Assembly: GCA_016932595.1 (NCBI GenBank) | Contig: JAFGCP010000039.1 | Span: forward strand, 1 to 35,280 | DNA length: 35,280 bases | Direction: 5' to 3' | From: Deltaproteobacteria bacterium | GTDB taxonomy: Bacteria; Desulfobacterota; WTBG01; CAIYCZ01; CAIRTM01 | In this document: positions 9,472 to 18,898 of the stretch, in pieces | How positions within the stretch are numbered: the first letter of the stretch is position 1 | How the letters are laid out: the number at the start of each line of letters is the position of its first letter | Notes under the pieces: generated by a model | What the model was told of the DNA's origin: nothing | What the model saw: the letters and a program-made list of their open reading frames with translations, nothing else | Database searches by the model: none | Program-made: the position numbers and the translations under genes

Positions 9472-10548
9472 TCAGGCAATGCAGGAGACGATTGACCGGC
9501 AGCACAGCTGGTAGAGCAGACGAGCACCCACAATACCATCCCAGGCATCAGCACCTGCGGTGCCGGCAACCTCAACCAAATCAAATCCTATGATTTTTCG
9601 ACCGGATTCAGTTATTTTTTTTAGTAAAAAAATGGCCTCGGGAAAAGACAGCCCGCCTGGTACCGGCGTTCCCGTATTCGGGCAAAGCGAAGGGTCAAGG
9701 CCATCAATATCAAAACTGATATAGACATTCTCAGGAAGGCGCTTGATAATATCCCGGCAGAGATACTCCCAGGTCTTGCCGCTGAACAAGGCGCTTTTCA
9801 AGGTGGCATCAGTGTACAGCATGACCCTTCCGTTGGATCCGGCGATAACGTCTGCTTCTTCCTTGCAAAAATCCCGCACCCCGACCTGGACGATACGCTC
9901 AACCTGGGGAAGATCAAGTACGTTGCGCATGATCGAGGCATGGGAATAAACAAAGCCCTCATAGGAGGACCTGAGATCAGCATGCGCGTCTATGTGCACT
10001 ATGCCGAATGATTGAAAAAGGCGTGCATAGGCCCTGAGCGCGCCAAGCGGAACGCTGTGGTCCCCGCCGACAATACCGACAATTTTACCCCGCTGCAGAT
10101 ATCCCAGCGTTGCCGACTCGATACGGTCGTAGAGTGCGCAAAACTGATGCTCAATCTCAGAATACTCCCGGGCAAAAAGAAGCTGGCTCTCACCGCGGGA
10201 AAGCCCCTCTATAATAGCTGCTGCTTTTTTACGCAGGCCGCGTCCGGTTTCGCATATATCGTCCGGATGCGGGGGCATGTAGATGCCGTACTTCCAGATA
10301 TCCCCCATGTCTTCATCATCAAGGTCAACCTGCCGGGAAGCGCTGCGCAGCATTTCCGGCCCATTGACAGCGCCTGTTCGGTAGGAAACCGTAACCTCCC
10401 AGGGCACGGGAAAAACCACAAGGGAGGCATCTTCGTCGGTGCAGGGTAGCGCAAAAATATTGCCATTGTCGACAGCTGCAGCGCCGGGGTCGAAATTGCC
10501 GAAATCTTTTTTGAGCTGTGGTGCTGGGAGCGACATAGATGCACTCAT
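9472..10548 (-). CDS. speB: Agmatinase/arginase (ureohydrolase) family protein
   Basis: GIVGGDHSVPLGALRAYARLFQSFGIVHIDAHADLR and SFDIDGLDPSLCPNTGTPVPGGLSFPEA metal-binding motifs. Confidence 0.88.
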   Translation of the reverse strand: MSASMSLPAPQLKKDFGNFDPGAAAVDNGNIFALPCTDEDASLVVFPVPWEVTVSYRTGAVNGPEMLRSASRQVDLDDEDMGDIWKYGIYMPPHPDDICETGRGLRKKAAAIIEGLSRGESQLLFAREYSEIEHQFCALYDRIESATLGYLQRGKIVGIVGGDHSVPLGALRAYARLFQSFGIVHIDAHADLRSSYEGFVYSHASIMRNVLDLPQVERIVQVGVRDFCKEEADVIAGSNGRVMLYTDATLKSALFSGKTWEYLCRDIIKRLPENVYISFDIDGLDPSLCPNTGTPVPGGLSFPEAIFLLKKITESGRKIIGFDLVEVAGTAGADAWDGIVGARLLYQLCCRSIVSCIA

Positions 10549-10702
10549 TTCAATATGAAAATACCGTTATTTTTTTAGTAGATAAACGAAAGTCACGGTA
10601 CTCTTGCTTTTCCCGGGTCGTTCTTGTCCACGTACGGCTTCGTAAGTTTTTTTTAAAAAGGTTGCTCGTGGGCGATGACATTTGTTTTTGATAGTGCTCT
10701 TT

Positions 10703-10753
10703 TGCAGGAGCGGCTTCAGCCGCGAAACAATCGCACCTAAAGGTGCTCCTACA
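10703..10753. repeat. REP-like double-hairpin intergenic repeat
   Basis: TGCAGGAGC [CGGCT-TC-AGCCG] CGAAACAATC [GCACCT-AA-AGGTGC] TCCTACA; outer arms 10703-10711 (TGCAGGAGC) and 10745-10753 (GCTCCTACA) are inverted with one mismatch; two inner hairpins at 10711-10722 and 10733-10746. Confidence 0.7.
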
Positions 10754-10876
10754 ATGAAAACAATGACCGCCAATTTAAAATGTCGTGACCTACTAGGATC
10801 CCCTGAAAGGAAAAAAAACAAACTGTTTCTTTCAAAGTTAATCCAACCAGCAAAAAAATTTATATTCAGGCTCTGT

Positions 10877-13366
10877 TTAGAGAACCTGTTTTTTCCCAAG
10901 CTGACGGTCGATGGCAGAAACAAGATCATCAAGCTTCAAAGGCTTTGCCACATAATCATCAAGCCCGGCGGCAAGAAAGCGCTCTTTATCGCCAGTCAAA
11001 GCGTGGGCGGTCAGGGCAATAATCGGCAAGCGCTTACCGGTAATCTTTTCGCGGTCGCGAATAGCCTGCGTAGCAGCAACCCCATCCATCAAAGGCATTT
11101 GAACATCCATAAAAACCAGATCATAAGGTATTGTTTCGACTGCCTCCAGGGCTTCACGGCCATTTGCAACGACGTCAGCCTTGAATCCGAGTTTCTCAAG
11201 AATGCGCAGCGCGAGCTTCTGATTAACGATATTATCATCAGCAACAAGTATCCTGGTACGCCGACGCACTTCTTCGTTAATGAGATGCCGGGTAATAAAT
11301 TGGCCGGGAACCCCCTTGTCCTTTAGCTGTCTGCTGCCGATAACCATGGCAAGACAATTCTGCAGCTGAACGCTTTTCACCGGTTTGGTAAGATATGCGG
11401 CAAAACCTATCATGCGGGTATGTGTTGCCTCTCCCCGCATACCGCATGATGACAGCAGCACAAGAAGCGTATCGCGCACCGGCGCAGTGTTTTTAATAAT
11501 TTCTCCGAGCAGATGCCCCTCCATGTCAGGCAGTTCGGAATCAATTATGGCAATATCAAAAGGCTCGGCATTCTGAACTGCTTTCTTAAGAGCGGCAAGT
11601 GCATCGCTTCCGCGTAATGCTTCACTGTAGCAGCACCCCCAGGACAGAAGCTGATCCCGAAGCACAAGCTGGTCTATGGAATTTTCGCAGACAACAAGGA
11701 TTCGACGGCCTCGAATATCATCAACAGGGGCTGCCGTAGTTTTTCGTTCTGCGGGCTGTTTTTCAAGCACGATGGTGAACCGGAATGTAGCCCCCTGCCC
11801 TTCTATACTGTCTACGCCTATCTCTCCTCCCATGAGTTCAACCAGCCGTTTCGCAATGGAGAGACCAAGTCCCGTACCGCCGAAACGCCGAGTCATGGTC
11901 CCGTCAATCTGCGTAAAAGACTGAAAAAGGCGGCTGCGCTGGTGTTCGGGTATGCCGATGCCTGTATCGGTGACTGAAAAACAGAGCGTTGCCTTTTTGG
12001 CGCTCTTCTCTTGAACCTTCACCCGTAAAATAACATCACCGCTGTTGGTAAATTTTACAGCATTGCTGAGAAGTTTGACCAGGACCTGTCGAATTCTGCC
12101 CGGATCTCCTCGCAGCAATGACGGCACCCGCGGATTAACAAAACGGGAAAGCTTAAGCCCTTTTCCCTGTGCGCTGAAGGTAAATAAGTCCATGACATCA
12201 TCAATCATGGCATACAGATCAAAATCAAGAATTTCAAGGTCAAGCTTGCCGGACTCGATTCTGGAAAAATCCAGAATATCGTTAATGATGGCAAGCAAAG
12301 AGTCTGCGCTGCTCCGCACGACGTCAAGGTATTCACGCTGCAGTTCAGTAAGCTGCGTGTCCAGAAGCAAACCCGTCATGCCGATCACTGCATTCATTGG
12401 CGTACGAATCTCATGACTCATATTGGCAAGAAATTCGCTTTTAGCCTGGTTTGCTTCATCAGCCCTGCGCGCCAGCATTCTTGTATCAACCAATGTCCGT
12501 TCCAACTGCCTGTTTGCGGCCTCCAGCGCTTCTTTAGCACAAACAAGCTCGGATTCAACCTGCTTGCGCTTCGTGCTGTCGCGGACAGTGCCGACTGAAC
12601 CTGTGACACAGCCCTGAGCATCACGCAAAAGAGAGCAATTAACCTCGGTAAAAAAAACAGAGCCGTCCTTCCGGCGCCATTGCGATTCGAAATCCTTAAC
12701 TAAACCGGTATCGAAAAGCCGCTGGATGATCGGCGGTCGAGTGTTAAAACCATAGGTCTGTGCAGACAATTGCGAAATGTGCAGCCCCGTAAGCTCCTCT
12801 TCACCGTACCCAGTCATTTCAGCAAGTTTGCGGTTGACACGCAGCACATAACCGTCGGCAGTGGTCACATACATGCCGTCGCCCATGGTTTTAAAAATAT
12901 TTTCAAGAAAATCATCGGATTTCGAAAACTCCTGAACGGCTGTCTCCGTGGGACGGATATCCCGGACAAAAGCACATATACCGCTCGGTGCGTCTGCATC
13001 ATCGAACACAATACTGACCGTTGCCAGGGCGCGAACTGCCTCACCACTGCGCTGTTTAAAAAAACAACAGTACTGGAATGATGGCAGGCCTGAATCATGA
13101 AACTTTTTATTCAGCAGTTCAATAAAATCTTCACATGCGCCTGCATCCCCGCAATAAACGCTATCATCAGCAGGCGGGGGAATGATATCGAACAGGCGCC
13201 TGCCGATTATTTCAGCATGATTGCTGCCTGCCAACCGCAGGAAGCATTGGTTGACAAAAGTAATCCGGCCATTTGTTCCGGCCAGGATTATGCCGTCACC
13301 ACAGGCATTTAATATGTGCGCACATCCGATTGCGGCATCAGATGGCCCATGCGTTTCTAGAGACAT
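10877..13366 (-). CDS. Hybrid sensor histidine kinase (PAS-PAS-HisKA-HATPase-REC-REC)
   Basis: H-box NMSHEIRTPMNAVIGMTGLLL, N/G boxes LLSNAVKFTNSGDV, VTDTGIGIPEHQRSRLFQSFTQIDGTMTRRFGGTGLGLSIAKRLVELMGG; C-terminal REC RILVADDNIVNQKLALRILEKLGFKADVVANGREAL...LVFMDVQMPLMDG; N-terminal PAS-like repeats. Confidence 0.95.
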   Translation of the reverse strand: MSLETHGPSDAAIGCAHILNACGDGIILAGTNGRITFVNQCFLRLAGSNHAEIIGRRLFDIIPPPADDSVYCGDAGACEDFIELLNKKFHDSGLPSFQYCCFFKQRSGEAVRALATVSIVFDDADAPSGICAFVRDIRPTETAVQEFSKSDDFLENIFKTMGDGMYVTTADGYVLRVNRKLAEMTGYGEEELTGLHISQLSAQTYGFNTRPPIIQRLFDTGLVKDFESQWRRKDGSVFFTEVNCSLLRDAQGCVTGSVGTVRDSTKRKQVESELVCAKEALEAANRQLERTLVDTRMLARRADEANQAKSEFLANMSHEIRTPMNAVIGMTGLLLDTQLTELQREYLDVVRSSADSLLAIINDILDFSRIESGKLDLEILDFDLYAMIDDVMDLFTFSAQGKGLKLSRFVNPRVPSLLRGDPGRIRQVLVKLLSNAVKFTNSGDVILRVKVQEKSAKKATLCFSVTDTGIGIPEHQRSRLFQSFTQIDGTMTRRFGGTGLGLSIAKRLVELMGGEIGVDSIEGQGATFRFTIVLEKQPAERKTTAAPVDDIRGRRILVVCENSIDQLVLRDQLLSWGCCYSEALRGSDALAALKKAVQNAEPFDIAIIDSELPDMEGHLLGEIIKNTAPVRDTLLVLLSSCGMRGEATHTRMIGFAAYLTKPVKSVQLQNCLAMVIGSRQLKDKGVPGQFITRHLINEEVRRRTRILVADDNIVNQKLALRILEKLGFKADVVANGREALEAVETIPYDLVFMDVQMPLMDGVAATQAIRDREKITGKRLPIIALTAHALTGDKERFLAAGLDDYVAKPLKLDDLVSAIDRQLGKKQVL

Positions 13367-13540
13367 GCAATTACCTTGAAATGTAAACGCTTCATGCTTG
13401 CAAAGCAGGGTCCGTCAGCACACTGCAGACCGGTCCTGAAGGTAAAAAAAACATGTATTCGTGACCTGTTGTCAGTGCTGCATATGCAGTGCTTTTGAAG
13501 AATACTAACATACACCTGCAACTATGCTCAACAAATAAAA

Positions 13541-13573
13541 AGAGCCGGGCGATGCACCAGGCTCTCTTTTTTT
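13541..13573 (-). terminator. Intrinsic terminator (likely bidirectional) downstream of gmd
   Basis: Stem AGAGCC (13541-13546) / GGCTCT (13560-13565) with CTTTTTTTC on the plus side and TTTTTATTTG on the minus side; lies 3' of gmd, which ends at 13614. Confidence 0.65.
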
Positions 13574-13613
13574 CTTGTATCAGAATCGGTTCCTTTAATT
13601 TGAAAAAAATAGC

Positions 13614-14648
13614 TTAGTCTGGCAATTTCAAATCCGCATCCATCATTATTTTTACCAGTTCTGCGAACTTGACTGTGGGCTCCCATCCAAGCTTCTGTTT
13701 CGCCTTGCTTGGATCTCCTATAAGAATATCAACCTCTGCAGGGCGAAAATAGCGTGGATCGATCCTGACAATATGTTGACCGGAGTTTGTGTCTACTCCT
13801 ACTTCATCAACCCCGACACCCTGCCAGGCAAGCGTGACGCCAATGCAGGAGCAGGCCTTTTCTATAAACTCGCGCACCGTATGCGTCTCGCCTGTAGCCA
13901 CGACATAATCATCGGGCTCCTGCTGCTGCAGCATGAGCCACATCATGTGGGTATATTCAGGGGCATATCCCCAGTCGCGTTTGGAATCGAGGGTGCCCAT
14001 ATAAAGGCAATCGTCAAGTCCGGCCTTGATCCGGGCCAGCCCCCGTGTGATTTTGCGGGTCACAAATGTTTCGCCGCGCCGTGGCGATTCATGATTAAAG
14101 AGAATGCCGTTGGAGGCATGAATGCCATATGATTCACGATAGTTCACAACAATCCAGTAGGCATACAATTTAGCAGCGGCATACGGCGATCGCGGATAAA
14201 AAGGGGTTTTTTCCGTTTGCGGTATTTCTAAAACTTTTCCAAAAAGCTCGCTTGTTGAAGCCTGATAAAATCTGGTCTTGTCTTTTAACCCGACCTCTTT
14301 AATAGCATCAAGAAAACGCAGGGTTCCCACACCATCAACCTCAGCCGTATATTCAGGGACTTCAAAAGACACTTGGACATGGGATTGTGCGGCAAGATTG
14401 TAAATTTCATCAGGCCCAATCTTTTCGAGCAGCCTGTTCAAATTGCTGCTATCGGTCATATCGCCGTAATGGAGAAACATATGTACATCCTTATGGTGCG
14501 GATCAGCATATAAATGATCAATACGTTTCGTATTAAACGAACTTGCACGCCTGATAATACCGTGAACTTCGTATCCTTTACCAATCAGCTGCTCGGCAAG
14601 ATACGAACCATCCTGACCAGTGATACCCGTAATAAGCGCTTTCTTCAT
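13614..14648 (-). CDS. gmd: GDP-mannose 4,6-dehydratase
   Basis: [93 protein letters not shown]. Confidence 0.96.
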   Translation of the reverse strand: MKKALITGITGQDGSYLAEQLIGKGYEVHGIIRRASSFNTKRIDHLYADPHHKDVHMFLHYGDMTDSSNLNRLLEKIGPDEIYNLAAQSHVQVSFEVPEYTAEVDGVGTLRFLDAIKEVGLKDKTRFYQASTSELFGKVLEIPQTEKTPFYPRSPYAAAKLYAYWIVVNYRESYGIHASNGILFNHESPRRGETFVTRKITRGLARIKAGLDDCLYMGTLDSKRDWGYAPEYTHMMWLMLQQQEPDDYVVATGETHTVREFIEKACSCIGVTLAWQGVGVDEVGVDTNSGQHIVRIDPRYFRPAEVDILIGDPSKAKQKLGWEPTVKFAELVKIMMDADLKLPD

Positions 14649-14731
14649 CGTCTCACCTTTCCATGATTATAAGCTGCAGTTTCGGCATACAATCGTCATA
14701 CAGAACCAATCTCGGCATTGCGGTGACTACT

Positions 14732-16180
14732 TTAGGCATTTTTCTTAAAAGCAATAACGGCATAATCCTGCCCGCAGTTAAAAATGTCCATCATGCGGGC
14801 CATGCCCCCTTCAGGCGGGGTTTCAAAAAAATGCAGTGGTGACGATCTCATAATTGTTGCATCGACAAATCCTCTGGCCTGGGCAAGATACTCAAGTGTC
14901 GCGGGAGGAATCGGGCGGACATGCAACGGGTCATTGTAGAAGGTGCATGAACCGACGATAAGATTTTCAGGATTTGGAGTTTCAAAAATCACGCAGCCGC
15001 CGGGCCGCAGCACACGAAAAGCTTCATCAAACACTGCCACGACATCTCTCCAGGGAATATGCTCTACCATGTGAAAGCTGGTGAGCGCCCCGAGACTGCC
15101 GTCGGGCAGATCGCGGAGATACCCGAGCGCATCTGCTTCTGCAGCATTAAGATTCCGTGCCCGGCACTGCTCTACCATAACCCTGTTGAGATCGATACCT
15201 GCAGCCGTATACCCCGTATTTTCAAGCAGTTCAAGCCATTCTCCGCGGCCGCATCCAAGATCAAGGACAGGATACTGCGAAGTGCCGGCGCCGGCCCGCT
15301 GAATGAAGTGCAGGTATTTCTGCAGACGCTGCCGAATCTCTTCACGCGTACCCCTGAATTTTTCTTCGAACAAAACATATAAAGCATCATGGACATGATC
15401 ATATTCTGAAACAAACGTCTCCAGCTTATTTTCACCCATACTCATTGCGATGCATTTTTTTGCCTCGTCAAGAAGCACGTGAAGGCGGCGCTGCTGATCC
15501 ATAATAAGGGTGGTGTGCTCATATATGGTTTTAAAGATATTTTCGATATTAGCCGCAAAAGCATCATGGATTTGCTCGACTCGCACGGCATCAGCCTTTT
15601 GAACGGCCAAATGCTCCAAAACCCGCTTCAAATCATCAACAAGCTGTTTATCCGCCTTCTGATCAAGGGAATGCGAGACAAGGTTATGCTGCGCAGAGGT
15701 TCTCGATTCAAGAATTTGGAAATTTTTTACTATTGAAGGCAGGATTAAAACACTGGTAAAAATTTTCACCGTATACCCAAGCAGCGGTAGTTTATACAGA
15801 CTGTTCAAAAAAAAACGCGGCAGCAGCCCGTGAACCTGAACCTTTCTGATTCTTCCCTCCTGTGAATAGCGCAAACGCCCCAGGATATCTGTTTTAGTAA
15901 GAGTGCCGTTACGCAAGCAGGATAAAAAATGCTCTCTGCCATCATCATCCGGCATCCTTCCGAGAATGGCCCTATAGGACGAGCTCAAAAAGGCTTCATC
16001 CTGCAGGTTGAGAAAATCAGAAACCTCATAGGAGTTTTGCATGCCCAATTCCCGAGGGAATCCTATCGGTGAATGATTGTGCAGCGAACCATGCTCACAG
16101 GCATGCTCTTCGTCTGAAGTCGCAGCAGCAATCCTGGTATGCCCGCCTGCATCCTGCATATATTTTCGGCTCATGCTCAT
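14732..16180 (-). CDS. DUF4214-like domain, coiled-coil linker and class I SAM methyltransferase fusion, probably polysaccharide modifying
   Basis: N-terminal FLSSSYRAILGRMPDDDGREHFLSCLRNGTLTKTDILGRLRYSQEGR resembles DUF4214; C-terminal VLDLGCGRGEWLELLENTGYTAAGIDLN...TSFHMVEHIP...VLRPGGCVIFETPNPEN is a SAM methyltransferase. Confidence 0.85.
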   Translation of the reverse strand: MSMSRKYMQDAGGHTRIAAATSDEEHACEHGSLHNHSPIGFPRELGMQNSYEVSDFLNLQDEAFLSSSYRAILGRMPDDDGREHFLSCLRNGTLTKTDILGRLRYSQEGRIRKVQVHGLLPRFFLNSLYKLPLLGYTVKIFTSVLILPSIVKNFQILESRTSAQHNLVSHSLDQKADKQLVDDLKRVLEHLAVQKADAVRVEQIHDAFAANIENIFKTIYEHTTLIMDQQRRLHVLLDEAKKCIAMSMGENKLETFVSEYDHVHDALYVLFEEKFRGTREEIRQRLQKYLHFIQRAGAGTSQYPVLDLGCGRGEWLELLENTGYTAAGIDLNRVMVEQCRARNLNAAEADALGYLRDLPDGSLGALTSFHMVEHIPWRDVVAVFDEAFRVLRPGGCVIFETPNPENLIVGSCTFYNDPLHVRPIPPATLEYLAQARGFVDATIMRSSPLHFFETPPEGGMARMMDIFNCGQDYAVIAFKKNA

Positions 16181-16344
16181 GTTTGCTTTTTTAATACCTG
16201 TGGGTCAAACCGTACAGCTCTACTGACCGTGCCTTCGCGGCTTTAAGTAATAACCTTTTTTCTTTCCAGCGCAACTCTTTTTTTAATAAGCTCCATACTA
16301 TATTTCCCGTTAAAAAAAAGATATCAGCCGGCTGCCGTCAATCT

Positions 16345-17556
16345 TCAGTCCTGCAGAAGCTCGACGACTGAGGGCTTTAATCGAGCAAGGCCAATACAAT
16401 AGAACTCAGGATTGCCGAGGACTTCAAAGGCCCGGATCATGTCGACCCAGTGATAGCAGGAATGCAGGTGCACATCGCCCGTATGAGCGGCCGCGGTGAG
16501 CGTATAGGCGCCGCTGCCGATATTGAATTCATCAAATTCAAACCTTATGACCTTCGACATATTCGCACCTATAGCAAAGGGCTTTTTGCAGTGGTGCGTG
16601 TTTGTTCCAAAAATATCCTGCCCGAATTTGTCGCGAATAAGTATGCCGACCGTTAAAGCACCGACCTCTTCATGGGCTTTAAGGGCTATCTGAATTGAAC
16701 ATTTTTTTCCGGAGATCACCGTGCCGCTGTCAATATTCTGCTCATTAAAAAGAGCGACGGACACAATTTCGACGGCAAAATTACCGTAGGAACTGCCCTT
16801 CTCCAGCACCGGCTTTTGTATGATTTCCCTGCCGGCCGTTTTACGGGCAAGGAGATAATTATAGGAATTTATGACGGCTTCAGGTTCGCCCTCTTCCCGT
16901 ATCTCCCCCTGCTCAAGCAGGATGACCCGGTCGCACAGCACTTTGACGGTATTCATGTCATGAGACACCAGCACTATCGATCCGCCAGTATTTCTGAAGG
17001 ATTTTATTCTGTCCGTGCATTTCTGCTGAAAGTAGGCATCACCGACAGAGAGGGCCTCATCGACAACAAAAGCCCGGGGATCGGCGTGTATGGCAATCGA
17101 GAACGCAAGGCGCATGGCCATGCCGGTCGAATATGTTTTAAGCGGGTCATCTATAAAGTCGCCAAGCTCGCTGAAAGCAATAATTGCATCTCGTTTTGCG
17201 TCAAGTTCAGCTTGTGTCATGCCGCGAAGAATCCCGTTAAGATAAATATTCTGCAATCCGGTATATTCCTGGTTGAACCCGGTACTGAGTTCAAGCAGAC
17301 CGGTTATCCTTCCTGAAAGAGTCACATGCCCGGCATCAGGCAGGAGTATGCCCATCATAAGCTTCAGCAAGGTTGATTTGCCGGCGCCGTTTTGCCCGAT
17401 AATGCCCAGGGTTTCACCGGAACGCACGCTGAAGCTGACATCTTTTAATGCATCATGCACACGATGAAACTTCCGGCGGTACAGTATCTCCCGCAAACGG
17501 TCTGCCGGCGAATGATACAATCGAAACGCTTTAGAAATATGTGCTACGTCAATCAT
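16345..17556 (-). CDS. wzt: O-antigen/polysaccharide ABC transporter ATP-binding protein with C-terminal Wzt_C-like domain
   Basis: Walker A GIIGQNGAGKSTLLKLMMGI, signature-region TYSTGMAMRLAFSIAIHADPRAFVVDEALSVGD; ~160-aa C-terminal extension after the NBD (YGNFAVEIVSVALFNEQNIDSGTVISGKKCSIQIALKA...). Confidence 0.92.
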   Translation of the reverse strand: MIDVAHISKAFRLYHSPADRLREILYRRKFHRVHDALKDVSFSVRSGETLGIIGQNGAGKSTLLKLMMGILLPDAGHVTLSGRITGLLELSTGFNQEYTGLQNIYLNGILRGMTQAELDAKRDAIIAFSELGDFIDDPLKTYSTGMAMRLAFSIAIHADPRAFVVDEALSVGDAYFQQKCTDRIKSFRNTGGSIVLVSHDMNTVKVLCDRVILLEQGEIREEGEPEAVINSYNYLLARKTAGREIIQKPVLEKGSSYGNFAVEIVSVALFNEQNIDSGTVISGKKCSIQIALKAHEEVGALTVGILIRDKFGQDIFGTNTHHCKKPFAIGANMSKVIRFEFDEFNIGSGAYTLTAAAHTGDVHLHSCYHWVDMIRAFEVLGNPEFYCIGLARLKPSVVELLQD

Positions 17557-17623
17557 ACTACCCTAAAAGATCCTGATTAAGCCTTGAACTTTATTATTTG
17601 ACTGCCCGGGCATCCGGCAGTCA

Positions 17624-18766
17624 TTACTTCCGAAGAGCCAGCGAGTCAAAAACCTCCAGAGTGCGGCGTGCTGTTCGCTGCCAGCTGAAAGCAGCGGCGC
17701 GCGTAAAGCCTCGTATCTTAAGCATGTCATGCAGGGCGCTATCGCATACAGCCTTTTCAATAGCCGCTGCACAATCACCGGCGTCATGCGGGTCAACAAA
17801 CAATGCGGCATCACCGGCCACTTCAGGAAGGCTCGATGAGCGGGCGCACACAACAGGGCATCCGCAGGCCATTGCTTCCAGCACCGGCAGCCCGAATCCT
17901 TCGTAAAAACTGGGGTACACAAGTGCGCGCGCGCCGGAATACAGGCATGCGAGCATTTCATCAGTCACATATTTTGTAATAAAAACACGCTTATCAAGAT
18001 GCGCCTTTTTGATTACATCCCACCAGCCCTTGTCTCCCCAGCCCTGCCAGCCTGTTAAAACTATGGGAATATCTGTTTTTGCCTGCGCAAGCGCTTGGAT
18101 TGCAAGGGTAATATTTTTACGCGGCTCAAGAGTTCCGACGCACAGAAGGTACTCTTTCGGAAGAGCAAGAGCGGCGCGGGCTGCAGCAATCTGCCCATCC
18201 TGCCTGGGCGTAAAAACAGGATCTGAAGCCAGGGGTATTGCGGTTACCCGATCAGGATCAAATCCGAGACAAGTCACGATCTCCTGCTTCATGAATTCTG
18301 AAATCGTTATAATATGGTCAGCATACTTCCGGCGCCGTTTGAAAAAGAAATCAAAAAATTGTATCCTTTCCCGGGGATGTTCTGCACGATACTTCACAAG
18401 AGAAATATCATAAAGGGTATAGACGATAGGCACGTCAGGAAGGGCTGGCGGAATAAAGCCGGTCTCATGATAGACAGCATATTTCTTTTTTTTACAGACG
18501 GCCCTTAATCTTCGCTCATAGTTCAGAAAGTGGACACCGCGCAAAGCAGCCACCAAAACATCCGGCAGGCGCCAGATCAGCGCTGTCGACTTTGCCCATG
18601 CAGCCGGCTCCGCCTGTGAAGGCATACCGGCAGATAACGGTACGCCGTTAAAAAAAGTTGCGGAGACTTCTGGTGTTTTCAGGAGTTCGGTATACAGGCA
18701 GCGCACGTAGCGGGATATGCCGGTGAGCAATCCTTGAAGAGGAAGAGCATTAACAATAATGTTCAT
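17624..18766 (-). CDS. Glycosyltransferase family 4 (GT-B)
   Basis: YLLCVGTLEPRKNITLAIQALAQAK...LVYPSFYEGFGLPVLEAMACGCPVVCARSSSLPEVAGDAALFVDP; ORF opens at 18805, but internal ATG at 18766 (MNIIVNALPLQGLLTGISRYVRCLY) is the more plausible start. Confidence 0.92.
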   Translation of the reverse strand: MNIIVNALPLQGLLTGISRYVRCLYTELLKTPEVSATFFNGVPLSAGMPSQAEPAAWAKSTALIWRLPDVLVAALRGVHFLNYERRLRAVCKKKKYAVYHETGFIPPALPDVPIVYTLYDISLVKYRAEHPRERIQFFDFFFKRRRKYADHIITISEFMKQEIVTCLGFDPDRVTAIPLASDPVFTPRQDGQIAAARAALALPKEYLLCVGTLEPRKNITLAIQALAQAKTDIPIVLTGWQGWGDKGWWDVIKKAHLDKRVFITKYVTDEMLACLYSGARALVYPSFYEGFGLPVLEAMACGCPVVCARSSSLPEVAGDAALFVDPHDAGDCAAAIEKAVCDSALHDMLKIRGFTRAAAFSWQRTARRTLEVFDSLALRK

Positions 18767-18898
18767 ACAAGACAACTCTCTGTCGGGCGAAATCAAGCGC
18801 TGCAATCCATGACTGCATCAGCCTTGATATGCTTATACACATAGCTCAGGAGCAAAAAAAATCACCGTTCGGCATTCCCCAAGCCTGTATGGTTATCT

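Noticed and set aside
9463-9482. Small inverted repeat GCATTGC/GCAATGC at the agmatinase stop codon
   Set aside because: Overlaps the stop codon and the nearest T-run is too far away for a confident terminator call.
10630-10654. Plus-strand hairpin ACGTACG-GCTT-CGTAAGT followed by a T-run
   Set aside because: Terminator-like only on the plus strand where no upstream plus-strand gene exists; short stem with a mismatch.
10682-11326. Plus-strand 214-aa ORF starting MFLIVLFCRSGFSRETIAPKGAPT
   Set aside because: The N-terminus is a translation of the REP-like repeat (the familiar spurious SGFSRE-type string) and the rest is antisense to the hybrid kinase.
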